Source of the DNA: Rhabdophis nuchalis
Lineage: Eukaryota; Chordata; Lepidosauria; Squamata; Natricidae
DNA length: 64,000 nucleotides
Assembly: GCA_039707465.1 (NCBI GenBank)
Contig: CM077644.1
Span: 215,945,962-216,009,961 of the forward strand
Direction of reading: 5' to 3'
Position 1 is the first letter of the stretch. Each line of letters starts with the position of its first letter. Shown here piece after piece: positions 20,957-31,782 of this stretch. Both the position numbers and the translations under genes were made by a program. The notes beneath the pieces are model-generated. The model saw only the letters and a program-made list of their open reading frames with translations, made no database searches and was not told where the DNA came from.

Positions 20957-21617
20957 ATAATAATAATAATAATAATTTTAATACTTATAAACCGCTCCCT
21001 CTCCCCATGGGGACTCGGGGCGGTGCACAGGTAGAATAAAAACAATAAATACATACAAACATTCCTTAAAAACAAATTAAACCTAACCTGCGCTAAAATT
21101 TCCCATTAAAACTGAACTATACTAAAACTACCCAGTAAAACCCCAAAGACAGAGAGACTATCCTAGGCCGGCCAGACAGAAAAGATGAGTTTTTAATTTA
21201 AGACGGAAGGAGCGGAGGTCCGTGGTCGTCCTAATATCGGGGGGAAGGTCGTTCCAGAGGGCCGGGCCCGCCACAGAGATAGCCCTTCCCCTGGGTGTCG
21301 CCCGCTGACAGTGTCTAGTGGACGGCACCCGGAGAAGTCCCTCTCTGTGGGAGCGAATCGGCCGTGAGGATGTATGAGGCAGGATCCGATCCCGCAGGTA
21401 GCTAGGTCCCGAGCCATGGAGCGCTTTAAAGATGATAATTAACACCTTGAAGCGCACCCGAAAGACGACAGGTAGCCAATGCAGCTCGCGCAAGAGCGGT
21501 GTTACATGGGTGAACCTGGCGGTTCCCATAATTGCTCGCGCGGCTGCGTTCTGGACTAGCTGAAGCCTTCGGGTGCACCTCAAGGGGAGCCCCATGTAGA
21601 GAGAGTTACAATAGTTA
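20957..21617 (-). mobile_element. L2 LINE 3' fragment, (AAT)n-tail type
   Basis: AATAATAATAAT tail, then CTTATAAACCGCTCCCTCTC, GGGGACTCGGGGCGGTGCAC, and the antisense L2 C-terminus open on minus at 21158-21595 (HVTPLLRELHWLPVVFRVRF; SVAGPALWNDLPPDI). It differs from the (TAAAA)n-tail type and matches the copy at 35765. It splits the CR1 3' UTR at GTGCATAT / GCTCTCAG. Confidence 0.9.
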
Positions 21618-22010
21618 CACTGCTCTCAGTGTACATAAAGAAAACTAAAATAGAATACATTCATCAAGAATCATAAGATACAACACTTAGTGATAGTCAT
21701 AGGTTACTAATAAGCAATCAAATTATACTAGGAAACAAATAAAACAATATAAATTATAAAGATACAAGCAACATGGCTATAGTCATAAGTGGGAAGAGAT
21801 AGGTACTAGGAAGGAAGAGAAGAATAATAGTAATACAGTCTTAGTAAATAATTTGACAGTGTTGTGGGAATCAATTGTTTAGCAGAGTGATGGCATTGAG
21901 GAAAAAACTGTTCTTGTGTCTAGTTGTTCTGGTATGCAGTGTCCTATAGGGTCATTTTGAAAGTAGAAGTTGAAACAATTTATGTCCAGGATATGAGGGG
22001 TCTGTAGTAG

Positions 22011-22581
22011 AATGTCTTTATTCTGAGCAAAACTATGGTAAGATGAATGCTAGTAGAAATGAAACTCATTTAGCATGTGTCCTTCTTAGTTAAAAGATCC
22101 ATTTCATAAAGTATTTCAGGATAGGTTCTTGATTCCCTCTCACCATTCTTTTCACAACAACAGTGCCCTCAGAGATTTTCTAGGAAGGGCCACTATATTT
22201 CTCGCTTCTTGCCCAGGGTCTACATGCAATGAGAGACAGCAAAATGATTTACAAAGGACCGATGTTTTTGTAGCATAGAAGTTTCTGGAAAAAAAACTAA
22301 TTTATGTCATAGCGATAAAAGCATTACAGAGAGTTCCCAGAAGGAAATTTTGGCTGCCAAGTGTAACCTTGTGACTGAGCCTGAAGCTCCAAATGTTAAC
22401 AATTGTTAGCTGTTTGATCCATAAATCATTTATAACATATTTTATTGTATATTAGTTTGTACTTTGGTCTCCCTTTGAAAGCTAAACTAGATGATACATA
22501 AATTGTGCCCTGTTCTGCTCCAATTCTGAATCACTGCAAAGGGAATCCTTCTCGTTGCCTTCAGGGTTTTTTTGGAGGAAA
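22011..22581. other. No gene or recognised repeat
   Basis: AT-rich without domains or known repeats. Confidence 0.45.
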
Positions 22582-22607
22582 ATTCATTCATTCATTCATT
22601 CATTCAT
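22582..22607. repeat. (ATTC)n simple repeat
   Basis: Six ATTC units followed by a T run. Confidence 0.9.
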
Positions 22608-22848
22608 TTTTTTGGGACAAAAATTCAGGATCTCTTTCCAAAATGAGACTATTATGCTGTCACTTTTTTTGTTTCTTTGTTACTGCAATATCAGTAATAT
22701 TTATTATTTGTAAAATGCCACAGACATCAATCATTAAATTATATAACTGTTACAGACCTTAGAAGTCTGGTTTTGTTATATGATCATCATTTATTTAATA
22801 ATGTGAAATTCTAGAATAAACTATTCTTGGGACTGTGCTCTTGAATAG

Positions 22849-22873
22849 ATTTGTTTGTTTGTTTGTTTGTTTG
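22849..22873. repeat. (GTTT)n simple repeat
   Basis: Six GTTT units. Confidence 0.85.
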
Positions 22874-22952
22874 CTTATCAGACTTCTTAACCACCCATCT
22901 CCCTCATAAATTTATTTAAGTGCCTTTGGTTTTAAAAATTAGTCATCTACAG

Positions 22953-23283
22953 CAGGGGTGCTCAACCTGTGGGCCACATCGGGCTGCTTGAGTAGCTGGC
23001 CAGTACGCGGGCATCTGCGCATACATTACCCTACTTGCATGAATGTCAATTGTGGTCCCACTTGTGCTCATGGCCCCACTTGTGTGACACTGGTGGCCTC
23101 AATTGTACAAGCCTCACTGTGGGTGCTCAGGGTCACACTGACACCAGGGTTGCTGTGAATGTCACGGGTGCTCACGCACATACATGGACATGGACATGCA
23201 TTTGCTCCTCCCACAAAATCATCTCCTCTTTCCCCCCTCTCCCTGCTCCAGGCCACCCAACCTGGAAAGGTTGGGGAACTCTG
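22953..23283 (+). mobile_element. hAT MITE with perfect 8-bp target duplication
   Basis: ATCTACAG at 22945-22952 is repeated exactly at 23284-23291. The ends CAGGGGTGCTCAACCTGTGG and (reverse) CAGAGTTCCCCAACCTTTCC are imperfect inverted repeats of the kind seen in hAT MITEs. The interior contains GTGGGCCACAT and CATGGCCCCACTTG words. No transposase. Confidence 0.85.
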
Positions 23284-23322
23284 ATCTACAGTAATGAGGA
23301 ATTATGTATTGTTATTAAGAGC

Positions 23323-23560
23323 TGTGGGGGGCGCAGTGATTATAATGCAGTACTGAAGGCTAATTCTGCTGACTGCCAACTGCCAGCAGTTTGACAGTTC
23401 AATTGTCACCGGCTCAAGCTTGACTCAGCCTTCCATCTTTCTGAGATGAGTAAAATGAGGAGGCAGATTATTAGGGAAAATATGCTGATGCTGTAAACTG
23501 TTTTGGGAGGGCTGTAAGGCACTATGAAGCTGTATATAGGTCTAAGTACTATTGCTATTG
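23323..23560 (+). mobile_element. tRNA-derived SINE
   Basis: GGGGCGCAGTGATTATAATG (A-box-like), GACAGTTCAATTGTCACC (B-box-like), then TTGACTCAGCCTTCCATCTT and an end AAGTACTATTGCTATTG. It is the same family as 38663-38906 and 52802-53045. Confidence 0.85.
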
Positions 23561-24170
23561 CATCATTAAAAAGAAATGTCTTAGCATGTTTTCAGAAATG
23601 AAAAGGAGAAGAAAAAAACCTTAAGCAATAGCAATTGGGAGGAAATGTAGGCTATGCGACAAGCCACAGAAATACATTTCTTAATTCCCTTACAATTTAG
23701 ACAGGCAGCAAATTTGAAGGTTGTTATACCTTCTACTGATTAATCAAATGTAAATTGACTGTGAAGATCCCAGAAGAAAACCTAACAAATTTATGAGCCT
23801 CGAGACAAAGTTCAAAAGAAATCCAATCATTTATTAGGATTAACATCCTGGCGTTTCTTCGTTGCAGCTAAAACTGCAAATCATGTAATGGTGTCTGCAC
23901 TTTACCCCTGTATCTCCCTCCCTTCTGCCTGGTAATAAATCACATTAGCCAATTAGCAGCATAATTGAATCTATCCATGCGCATTACAGGCCAGCTTGGA
24001 ATTTCCCTCTGAGCACAGGAATGTTTGGAATTCACATTTCTCTATGTCAAGTTGATAAAGAGTCATGGTGATGTTTTTGCAAGTTGACATCAACCACATT
24101 TCTTGGTACCAGCTCAGTGTTTCATTAAATTAAATGTCCCTTTATTAGCAAAGAAAATAAACCCATTGAT
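23561..24170. other. Repeat-free block, candidate conserved non-coding DNA
   Basis: No repeat motif seen. From about 23760 to 24060 the sequence is of balanced composition and rich in TAAT/ATTA cores (AATCACATTAGCCAATTAGC), as in many vertebrate conserved enhancers. This is an impression only. Confidence 0.3.
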
Positions 24171-24360
24171 TATTAAACAAATCAACTCAGAAATCTCACT
24201 CAAATTGATCAGGCTCAAATTATCCTACTTCAGACACATATGGAAAACACTCTAATGCTAGGAAAGGGGGGGGGGTAAAAGAGAAAAGGGTGACAAGGGA
24301 AAAGGTCACATTGGTGCTAGGCGCACTACTGGAAAACTTAAAAAAACAGGTTAGGATTCA
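24171..24360 (+). pseudogene. BovB (RTE) C-terminal fragment
   Basis: Translation gives INSEISLKLIRLKLSYFRHI, then a TLMLGK-like stretch interrupted by a G run, matching the post-RT region of BovB at 57480-57620. Confidence 0.55.
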
Positions 24361-24399
24361 ATTATCACTGAGAAAATCTATCAGGTAGCTAAGAGTCAA

Positions 24400-24730
24400 A
24401 AAACAGGGACGTGGTGGCTCAGGGATTAGGACGTTGGCAGTTCTAATCCTGAGTTCTGCATAATGGAGTGAGCTCCCATTACTTGTCCCAGCTTCTGCCA
24501 ACCTAGCAGTTCGAAAGCATGTAAAAATGCAAGTACAAAAATAGGGACCACTTTGGGGGGAAGATAACAGCGTTCTGTGCTCCTTCAGCATTTAGTTGTA
24601 CTGGCCACACTACTACGGAGACGTCTTTGGACAGCGCTAGCTCTTCAACTTTGAAACGGAGATGAGCACCACCCCCTAGAGTCGGGAATGAATAGCACAT
24701 ATGTCCGAGGGGAACCTTTACCTTTACCTT
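24400..24730 (+). mobile_element. Sauria-type SINE with target duplication
   Basis: Begins GACGTGGTGGCTCAGGGATT (tRNA-like head) and ends AACCTTTACCTTTACCTT, the BovB-related tail of Sauria SINEs. TAAGAGTCAA flanks it at 24390-24399 and 24731-24740. Confidence 0.92.
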
Positions 24731-24740
24731 TAAGAGTCAA

Positions 24741-25924
24741 CAATGAACTAATGGGTTATAATCAATTACTTTAGGATTATCAGAATGGACAGACGTCAAT
24801 ATATAATCTGTAAATCCATCAACGTAATGTATATTAATAAACATACCTGCCAAGGTAAAATATTAATCATAGAGGTAAAGCAATATGCAGTAAATCTCTC
24901 CCGTAATTTTCAAATCTAGAATCTAGATTCTGGCTCCAAAATTAAAACCATCTGTTGCAAAGCAATTAATTCAGATTCCTGACGAATTGCAGCAGGGATA
25001 TAATTTGCATGCTGCCCAAAAGGAAAGATGTCTTCATGCAGGGACTGGATACTTTTCAGACCTCAGTCTCCACAGCAAAAGTAATTCATTATGAACCATC
25101 ATAGGAAAGAAGACATGATTTAGATTGTTTTCTGGAAAAACTCAGAATCATTTGTATGATCTGAGATGTTTTAATAACAAGAAAAAAAATGAAAGAAAAA
25201 CCACAGCAGAATTTTGTTTAATATACTTTGAAAAGAATTTTGTTACTCAACTTGGCCAGGTCTGAAAAATGATAGAGCTAGAAAAGGAATAGTAAAGAGC
25301 AACCCAAATAATCACCCTTAGAATGCAAGATTGCAATACATGTTTATTTAGAAAAATGCTGTATAAAGAAGCTGTAAGAGCAGTGTACAAAAATATGCCA
25401 GTGTCAGGAAGACATGAGAGCGGGATATTAAAAAAAAAGCCTTGTGTGAAGAAAATGGTTGAAAATATATTTATCCTTCTCACGTATTAGAAGTTGGAAA
25501 AGCTGAAGGAGGTGCAGGGATTTGGGTAAAAAAGGAGAAAGAAGTTAATTAAGTTCCTTTCTAGGAAATTTAATGATCATGACCAACTTTGAAAGAGGTT
25601 TAGCCAATTTTGTTGAACCAGAAACTCCCTCGGTCCTGTGGAATTATTCTATATCTAATTGGAAATCAGTTTCTTTAAGCTTCATTAAAAAACTCTCACA
25701 GAAATGAGGAATGAATAATTAACAAAGCTATCAAACTTATTTTTGTTCTGGTCTTTGTGCTAGAAAACATAGTACCATATGTACTCATGTTTCTCCTCAG
25801 CAGAGAAACTTATCCTTTAATTTATAACCAAAGTACCATAAAAAAGTATGACACGTGGAAAGGCTGACCTGCATTTTTCATGGCATTTTGGTTTATAGAT
25901 GGACTTATACATGAATATATGCAG
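24741..25924. other. No gene or recognised repeat
   Basis: AT-rich. No ORF with domain features; no repeat motif recognised. Confidence 0.45.
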
Positions 25925-26145
25925 GATATACAAGTACTTAAAAATGCATTTGTCTGAAGTGGTGTAGGGTTTCCTGCCTAAGCAGGGGGTTGGACTAGAT
26001 CAGGGGTCTGCAAAGTTGGCTCATTTAAGACTGGTGGACTTCACTCTGGGAGTTGAAGTCCACCACTCTTAAAAGAGCCAACTTTGCAGACCCCTGGACT
26101 AGAAGATGTCCAAGATCCCTTCCAACTCTGTTATTCTATTCTAAA
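25925..26145 (+). mobile_element. CR1 3' end, split by a palindromic MITE
   Basis: CATTTGTCTGAAGTGGTGTA, CAGGGGGTTGGACTAGA before the MITE, and CTAGAAGATGTCCAAGATCC with TCTATTCTA after it, matching the 3' UTR of CR1 at 18340-18444. Confidence 0.85.
26001..26096. mobile_element. Palindromic hAT MITE, 96 bp
   Basis: CAGGGGTCTGCAAAGTTGGC is the exact complement of the right end, and the two halves pair almost throughout (the central GGACTTCACTC...GAGTTGAAGTCC has a short loop). Flanks GACTAGAT / GACTAGAA are a 7-of-8 target duplication created from the CR1 tail. Confidence 0.88.
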
Positions 26146-26319
26146 TATGTAGGTATATAAGCTGAATCTAATTTTGGGGTACATTTTAAAATTCTTGGCT
26201 TATTCATGAGTATACATCAAATATGTAGATATATAAAACACATAATGCCTAACAGCTATAGATATAAATAAGAATGAGAATAATATACAATAACACTACA
26301 ACAAAAAACAATGAAAACA

Positions 26320-26890
26320 ATACACACAATAGTTGTGAACTATATGTCGTTGGTGATCTCGGACCTTGGTTGTTTTCTTTGCACACATTTCATTACACAA
26401 CTACCTAACATCATTAGTACTAGAAGGCAGAATGTTTTCTTTCTGTTTATATAGTAGTGGCTCACCCAGTCAGTGTTGATGAAAATGTTCTTGGTGGTTC
26501 CTTGATTAAGCTGTTTTCAAACTGTTTGATTGCTTGTCTGGGTTGGTATTCCTATTTGATTGTTGATTTAGTGTTAATACTGGTGTTAATCTCTGCTAAT
26601 TTGGATGTTTGGTGAGGTGTTGTTTTGGTCCTATTTTCCTTTCTACCTTTTTGATTGTCTCTTTTGAGTGGTATGTAAATGTAGTTTATCTCGATTTGCC
26701 TGTTGATGGCTGATTTGTCTGAGCGCCAGTCTTCCAGGAATTCTTAAGCTTTTTTTGGACTTGGTTTGGTCTAGGACTATAAATAGGTCATTTGTGAGAC
26801 AGTCCAAAGAGAAATATACCTGTAGGATGCAATGCTCACACAAAAGAGTGGAAATTGAATCTTGGTGGTGCCACACTGTTTTTTTTCTCC
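26320..26890 (-). pseudogene. Penelope-like element 3' relic
   Basis: The minus strand codes for LDQTKSKKS, then after a frameshift EFLEDWRSDKSAINRQIEIN, the C-terminal signature that follows the GIY-YIG domain in Penelope-like elements. About 300 bases further along the minus strand, AATGATGTTAGGTAG...GTAATGAAATGTGTGC corresponds to the terminal-repeat segment (ATGATGTTAC...AATGAAACG) of such elements and may be a decayed hammerhead. No RT. Confidence 0.6.
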
Positions 26891-26960
26891 TTTTGCTCAC
26901 TTGACTGCCAGAGACATATCTCTCCCTCCTGGTAGACAGAATTACTTTACTGAGAGAAGA

Positions 26961-27290
26961 GGTGTGGGGTAATAGATGAATGGTCTAGGAATCATGTTTG
27001 AACCAGTTCTCTCTCTCAGCCTAACCTGTCTCACAGAGTGGTTATTGTGGAAAAACAAAGGAGACAGAATTATTTTTATTTTGTGTTATTAATTAAATAA
27101 CAATTTTATTTATTTGTAACCCCCTCCGTATTCCTTAATTAAAGAATAATTGAAGGTGTATCATAGCTAATACGCCTTCCTACTTCTATTTTCTCCACCA
27201 CAACAGCCCTGTGAGGTAGGTTGAGCTGTGGGTCACCTAGAATGCCGCAATGAAAGGTAGACTATAAGCCTAATAAATAACAAGACCACA
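26961..27290. mobile_element. Possible SINE pair in opposite orientation
   Basis: TCTCAGCCTAACCTGTCTCA and GAGTGGTTATTGTGG (plus) and, 120 bases on, CACAACAGCCCTGTGAGGTA and GGTTGAGCTG (minus) are two orientations of a SINE-like segment common in vertebrates. Both are diverged; weak call. Confidence 0.35.
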
Positions 27291-27966
27291 AAGTGACAGT
27301 TTTTCATATCCAGGAGAGAATCAAAAAATAAATGAGTTGGCAACCCGAATCAATTTCATTACCCAAATGAAAAGCATGAGGCCCACAAGTGCGCCTCATG
27401 TTTATCCTATTGAAAGCATCGCTGATCTATACTATTTATAATTTTTGCCATCTCTTGTCATTCAAATGGATCCCTGCCCAGCATGGTTGTGAAGGAGAAA
27501 GACTGATGGGCTAATGGCATAGAACATTTAATACGATTTTGATTACATTAGCAACTCAGCCACCCTCCGAGAAGCTCGTGACCTTAGCTATGGAGTTGCT
27601 CCATTACAATCAATTTCTGATAATACTGTATCAGGCTGAAATGAAAGATAATGACTTGCTCCAATTCTTCTTATAAATGAGTTCATCAGGAAAGGAACAG
27701 CCACTCCTTCCCGCCTTTCAAAAGTGATTTTTTTTAATCAGATGAAAAAGAAAAAGAAGGAAAAAAGAGAAGAACCTCTGGCTATATTTTGCTTGAAATT
27801 TCCCCAATCCCACCCCAGGTCCTGGCAGTCCCTGCACTGCTATCTTTGAGAAAGAAAACTAAACCTTTGAAAAAGAAACCTGTGCCTTTCAGTAGATCCT
27901 GGGCCAGGGCAAGTGGCAAATGTGCGAGTTTATAATTCTTTTTGTTTATTTATTTATTTATTTGAA
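27291..27966. other. Repeat-free block, candidate conserved non-coding DNA
   Basis: No repeat motif seen. 27340-27690 is compositionally even and contains TAATACGATTTTGATTACAT and TTACAATCAATTTCTGATAA, resembling homeodomain-rich conserved elements. Conservation was not tested. Confidence 0.35.
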
Positions 27967-27978
27967 TTTTATCCCTTA

Positions 27979-28334
27979 AGTAAACGTAAAGGTCTCCCCC
28001 CCTCATGTTTGCTATTCGTTTCTGGCTCTAGGAGGCGGTACTCATCTCCATTTCTAAGCCAAAGAGCCAGTGCTATCTGAAGATATTTCTGTGGTCATGT
28101 GACTGGCATGATTAAACACCAAAGGCGCATGCAGCACTGTTACCTTCCCACCAAAGGTGGTTGCTATTTTTCTACTTCCATTTTTATGTGCTTTTCAGCT
28201 GCTGGGTTGGCAGAAGCTGGGACAAGTAACGGGAGCTCACTCTGTTACACGGTGCTAGGGATTTGAACCACTGAACAGCTGACCTTTCTGATTGACAAGC
28301 TCAGTGCCTTAGCCAGGGAGCCACTGTGTCCCTT
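27979..28334 (-). mobile_element. Sauria-type SINE with target duplication
   Basis: On plus it starts with the complement of the CCTTTAC tail (GTAAACGTAAAGGTC) and ends with the inverted tRNA-like head (GAGCCACTGTGTCC). Flanks TTTTATCCCTTA (27967-27978) and TTTTATTCCTTA (28335-28346) match at 11 of 12. Confidence 0.92.
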
Positions 28335-28346
28335 TTTTATTCCTTA

Positions 28347-28902
28347 TAAAGAATTATAAAATAATATTGTTTATAAATAACTCAAGATGACAAACATACC
28401 TAATATTCTATCTTATTTTTGGAATTTAATATGCTTTCATGGACTGGGATGATGACCCTTTTCAGTAAGATAAGAATTTTGTTTATGCTGGAATTTAATC
28501 ATGAAAGTTGAAACAAACAACTAGTGAAATAAAGAGGAGACTATAAATTGTCAAGAAAACATTTTTAGACATAAAGAATATTCGAGGGATAAACGTCTCC
28601 CTTATAACTATGAAATATGGAGGTATAAAAAGAAATTGAGAATAGGTTATAGCCTTTAAAATGTGGTTTTAAGGAGAAACTTAGGGAGTCACAAAAAATC
28701 ATATCTACAAGAGGAAAAAAGCCTCATAAAAGGCCATCAAACAAAGAAAACTTGGATAAAACTGAGACACAACTCTATGCAAAAAAGAATCCACTGGAAG
28801 GAGCAGTGGAAGAAAACACAGCAAGGAATCACAAAGAGAAGCCTGGAATGACAAAATAGATGACAAAAGGTAAAAAGTGCATGGGTATAAATTTTGGACA
28901 AT
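28347..28902. other. No gene or recognised repeat
   Basis: A-rich sequence. The short frame 28663-28851 is lysine-rich without domain features and could be LINE-derived, but I cannot place it. Confidence 0.35.
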
Positions 28903-28910
28903 GTGCAACA

Positions 28911-29125
28911 CAGTGGTGGAATTCAAAACTTTTTACTACTGGTTCTGTGGTCATGGCTTGGTGGGTGTGGCTTGATGGGCATGGCTTGGTAGGCGTGGCA
29001 CCCCACTCCAAGGGAAGGTTACTACAAAACCCCTTTTCCTCCCGATCAGCTGGGACTCGGGAGGCAGAGAATAGATGGGCTACTGGTTCTCCAGAACTAT
29101 CAGAACCTGCTAAATATCTCCTCTG
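28911..29125 (+). mobile_element. hAT MITE with perfect 8-bp target duplication
   Basis: CAGTGGTGGAATTCA start and an end ATCTCCTCTG, flanked by identical GTGCAACA at 28903-28910 and 29126-29133. It carries GGCTTGGTGGGTGTGGCTTG duplications. Same family as 31432-31707. Confidence 0.93.
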
Positions 29126-29212
29126 GTGCAACAGTGATACAATGATGAACACAGTGGAGACTCATGGTGCTCAAGAAACAACTTACATCTAAATACTAGC
29201 AAGACAAAGGAG

Positions 29213-29647
29213 ATGGTGCTAGACTTCCGGAGGCACAGAGAGGAACCTGCCCCACTGTATATCGAGGGGGGCTGTGTGGAGAGGGTTTCCTCTTTTAAAT
29301 TCTTAGGAGTGCTTATTAGCCAAGATCTCACCTGGAAAAACAACACGTCTCTGGTGATTGGAAAAGCTCAACAGAGACTTCATTTCCTTAGAGTCCTGCG
29401 GAAAAATCAGGTGGAACAACGGCTGATGACCTCTTTCTATCGGTCCATCATAGAAAGTGTCCTCACATATTGTATCACAGTGGGGTATGCTGGTTTAACA
29501 GTTGCGGAGAGGAAGGCACTACAGAGAGTGATCAATTCGGCACAAGAAACCATCGGTTGCCCTCTGACATCACTGGATAACATCGCCAGATCTCGCTGCT
29601 TTAGCAGAGCAAGGAAGATTCTCAAAGATGATTCACACCCTGGTTGA
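29213..29647 (+). pseudogene. Rex1/CR1-group RT C-terminus
   Basis: 144 codons: MVLDFRRHREEPAPLYIEGG, VSSFKFLGVLISQDLTW, KAQQRLHFLRVLRKN, FYRSIIESVLTYCITVGYAG. This is the region after the FADD box in Rex1-like LINEs. A stop at 29645 precedes LFALLPSGRRYQSIASRTNR and FKGSFYPWAVRLLNS, which should be in frame, so the gene is broken there. The N-terminal RT and endonuclease are absent. Confidence 0.75.
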
Positions 29648-29879
29648 TATCTCTTTGCCCTTCTACCATCAGGCAGAAGATATCAAAGTATAGCCAGCCG
29701 AACGAACAGGTTTAAAGGTAGCTTCTATCCATGGGCTGTGAGACTTTTAAATTCAACCGCAATCACTCCATGCACATGCTAGTTTTTTCTTTTTTCTTTT
29801 CTCTCTTTTTTGTTTCTGTTATAATTTTGCACCAGTGAAGTTAAAACCAATTTCATTGTAATTTTTACAATGATAATAA

Positions 29880-29881
29880 AG

Positions 29882-29963
<82 letters not shown>
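29880..29963. repeat. (ATT)n microsatellite on a LINE tail
   Basis: About 28 uninterrupted TTA units continuing the Rex1-like tail. Confidence 0.95.
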
Positions 29964-29964
<1 letters not shown>

Positions 29965-31117
29965 CTTTCAGGAAGAAGACACTTGAACTGAACTGATGGT
30001 TTGAGAATCACCCAGAATCTGATGAATGAGGATAAAGCATCACTGCAAACACCGTTGCAATCATTGAATAACTTTAAGTCAGTTGCCCTTTTTCTCAGTC
30101 CAACGAACTTGTTGGGGTTAAAAATATAAGAACAGGAGAAAAGCACGGGAAAAAAATAATATTTTTAAATAATATTTAAGAAAATTCCAGTTGGCTAGAA
30201 GGCAGCTGAACATAAGAGAATCTTTATAATGCAGGAACTTGAGCTGATCTTTTTGACTGAGCCCTTTCTTATAAATTCAAACAAACGCTCATTATCACAT
30301 AAAGCTGTAATCTTAAAAAATGCCTTTTGAAGTCTGAACCCAGGAAGCATCATTAAGACTTCAGTACACAAATAGCTTGTCACATTTTGCCTTCAAGCAT
30401 GCATGCACCTGCAGTACTGGAAAATAAAACAAAGCACTTCAGTGTTTCAGAGTACAAGCCCTCAAAAAGTAGAATACTTACCATAAGTTGGTCCATCCAG
30501 GAAACATTGCTTTGGTATGAAAGATATAAAAGGAGGGAGGGCTACTGATTTTTCAGTAGCTCATTAACACTTTATAGCTGATAGAGTAGATGTGAATACT
30601 GAAGAATAAAAAAGTTCTTTGAATAAAATAATGTTCTTTTCATATGCAGATGCCTCTGCCTTGCTTGGCCTTCTAATTAGCTTTGATTATAAGAAGCAGC
30701 AGAGTGGCAATGCCTGGTCATTCTAATTAAAATGATCCGTATCCATATTGTAAGCCATTTTGTGCAACAACAGCAGAATAGCGTAATGGTACATTTTCAT
30801 GAAAATATTTGCCTAGGTTCACCTACTCAACAATCAGGAAATAGAGGCTCTAGATTGTTCTTTTGGCAAATTTCCACAAGCAAACCATGCAAATTTTAGT
30901 TCCAAATAAATGTTTTCATAAGGTGGATACCATGGCAACAAATTACACCATCCACAAATTCTGACACTATAATACAGAGTCCCAGCTGGAACACACTTGT
31001 TATACTATTGATTGAAAAGTAGATCAAAGTTTTATATTGGAAGTTGGGTGATGTGCAAAAACATCCTAACAGAGAGTCATCTGAAGCCAATGAACAAAAT
31101 ATAAATGAATGGAGATG
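29964..31117. other. No repeat recognised; part may be conserved non-coding
   Basis: 30640-30800 contains CTTCTAATTAGCTTTGATTA and CATTCTAATTAAAATGATCC and is free of visible repeats, similar in texture to conserved enhancers. The rest shows nothing. Confidence 0.3.
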
Positions 31118-31125
31118 CTCTAACC

Positions 31126-31258
31126 CAGGACTGTCAAACTCCCGGCTCATGGGTCGAATGCATCCGTGTTGGCCATGCCCATGCTGGGTTTAGCGAAGGG
31201 AAAAATGTCCCGATACAGCATGTGACACCACCATGCAGACGTGAGTTTCACACTGCTG
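31126..31258 (+). mobile_element. hAT MITE, 133 bp
   Basis: CAGGACTGTCAAACTC and the inverted end GAGTTTCACACTGCTG. Flanks CTCTAACC (31118-31125) and CTTTAACC (31259-31266) match at 7 of 8. Belongs to a family different from the CAGTGGTGG one. Confidence 0.85.
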
Positions 31259-31431
31259 CTTTAACCTTAACACTGATCTCGATAAAGATAAGGAATTCAG
31301 GACAGAATAGAAGCTAGAGTGTTACATTTGGCCCCAAAGAACTGAGGATCAATATGTGTGTGAAGCTCAGTGGGTGGATTTTATGAGATCATTGTTACGA
31401 GAAAAATATGATAGCAGTCTTACCTTGAACT

Positions 31432-31707
31432 CAGTGGTGGGATTCAAATTTTTTTACTACCGGTTCTGTGGCGTGGCTTGGTAGGCGTGGCAGGGGAAAG
31501 GATACTGTAAAATCTCCATTCCCACCCCACTCCAGGGGAAGGTTACTGCAAAATCCCCATTTCCTTCCAAGCAGCTGGGACTCATGAGGTAAAGAATAGA
31601 TGGGGGTGGGGCCAGTCAGAGGTGATATTTACTGGTTCTCTGAACTACTCAAAATTTCCACTACCGGTTCTACAGAACTGGTCAGAACCTGCTGAACACC
31701 ACCTCTG
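31432..31707 (+). mobile_element. hAT MITE, most complete copy of the CAGTGGTGG family
   Basis: 276 bp with termini CAGTGGTGGGATTCA and TGAACACCACCTCTG, flanked by CTTGAACT (31424-31431) and CTTGAAGT (31708-31715). Its interior holds about one and a half copies of the 41-bp word that forms the minisatellite at 240-1400. A GGTTCT/AGAACC pair lies just inside each terminus. Confidence 0.93.
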
Positions 31708-31724
31708 CTTGAAGTCCTTCAAAA

Positions 31725-31782
31725 CACACAGATACACACACACACTGGATCTTCCTTCCTTCCTCCCTCCCTCCCTCCCTTT
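31725..31782. repeat. (CA)n and (CTTC)n/(CTCC)n simple repeats
   Basis: A CA run, then CTTC and CTCC tetramers. Confidence 0.85.

Larger units (their letters stand above)
20849..22010 (-). mobile_element. Snake-type CR1 LINE 3' end with pentamer tail
   Basis: On plus it starts with GACTA then GAATA pentamers, then TTTATTGGCCAAGTGTGTGG and CACAAGGAATTTGTCTTTGG, and after the L2 insert resumes at GCTCTCAGTGTACATAAAG to about 22010 (GTTGTTCTGGTATGCAGTGT; TATAGGGTCATTTTGAAAGT). This is the antisense 3' UTR of a CR1 group I know to be abundant in snakes (often called CR1-L3). Only 3' UTR is present. Confidence 0.75.
29150..29963 (+). mobile_element. Rex1-like LINE 3' part with (ATT)n tail
   Basis: Holds the RT C-terminal half and 3' UTR (ATTTCATTGTAATTTTTACA, ATGATAATAAAG) ending in about 28 ATT units. 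5' truncated close to the MITE at 28911. Confidence 0.75.
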
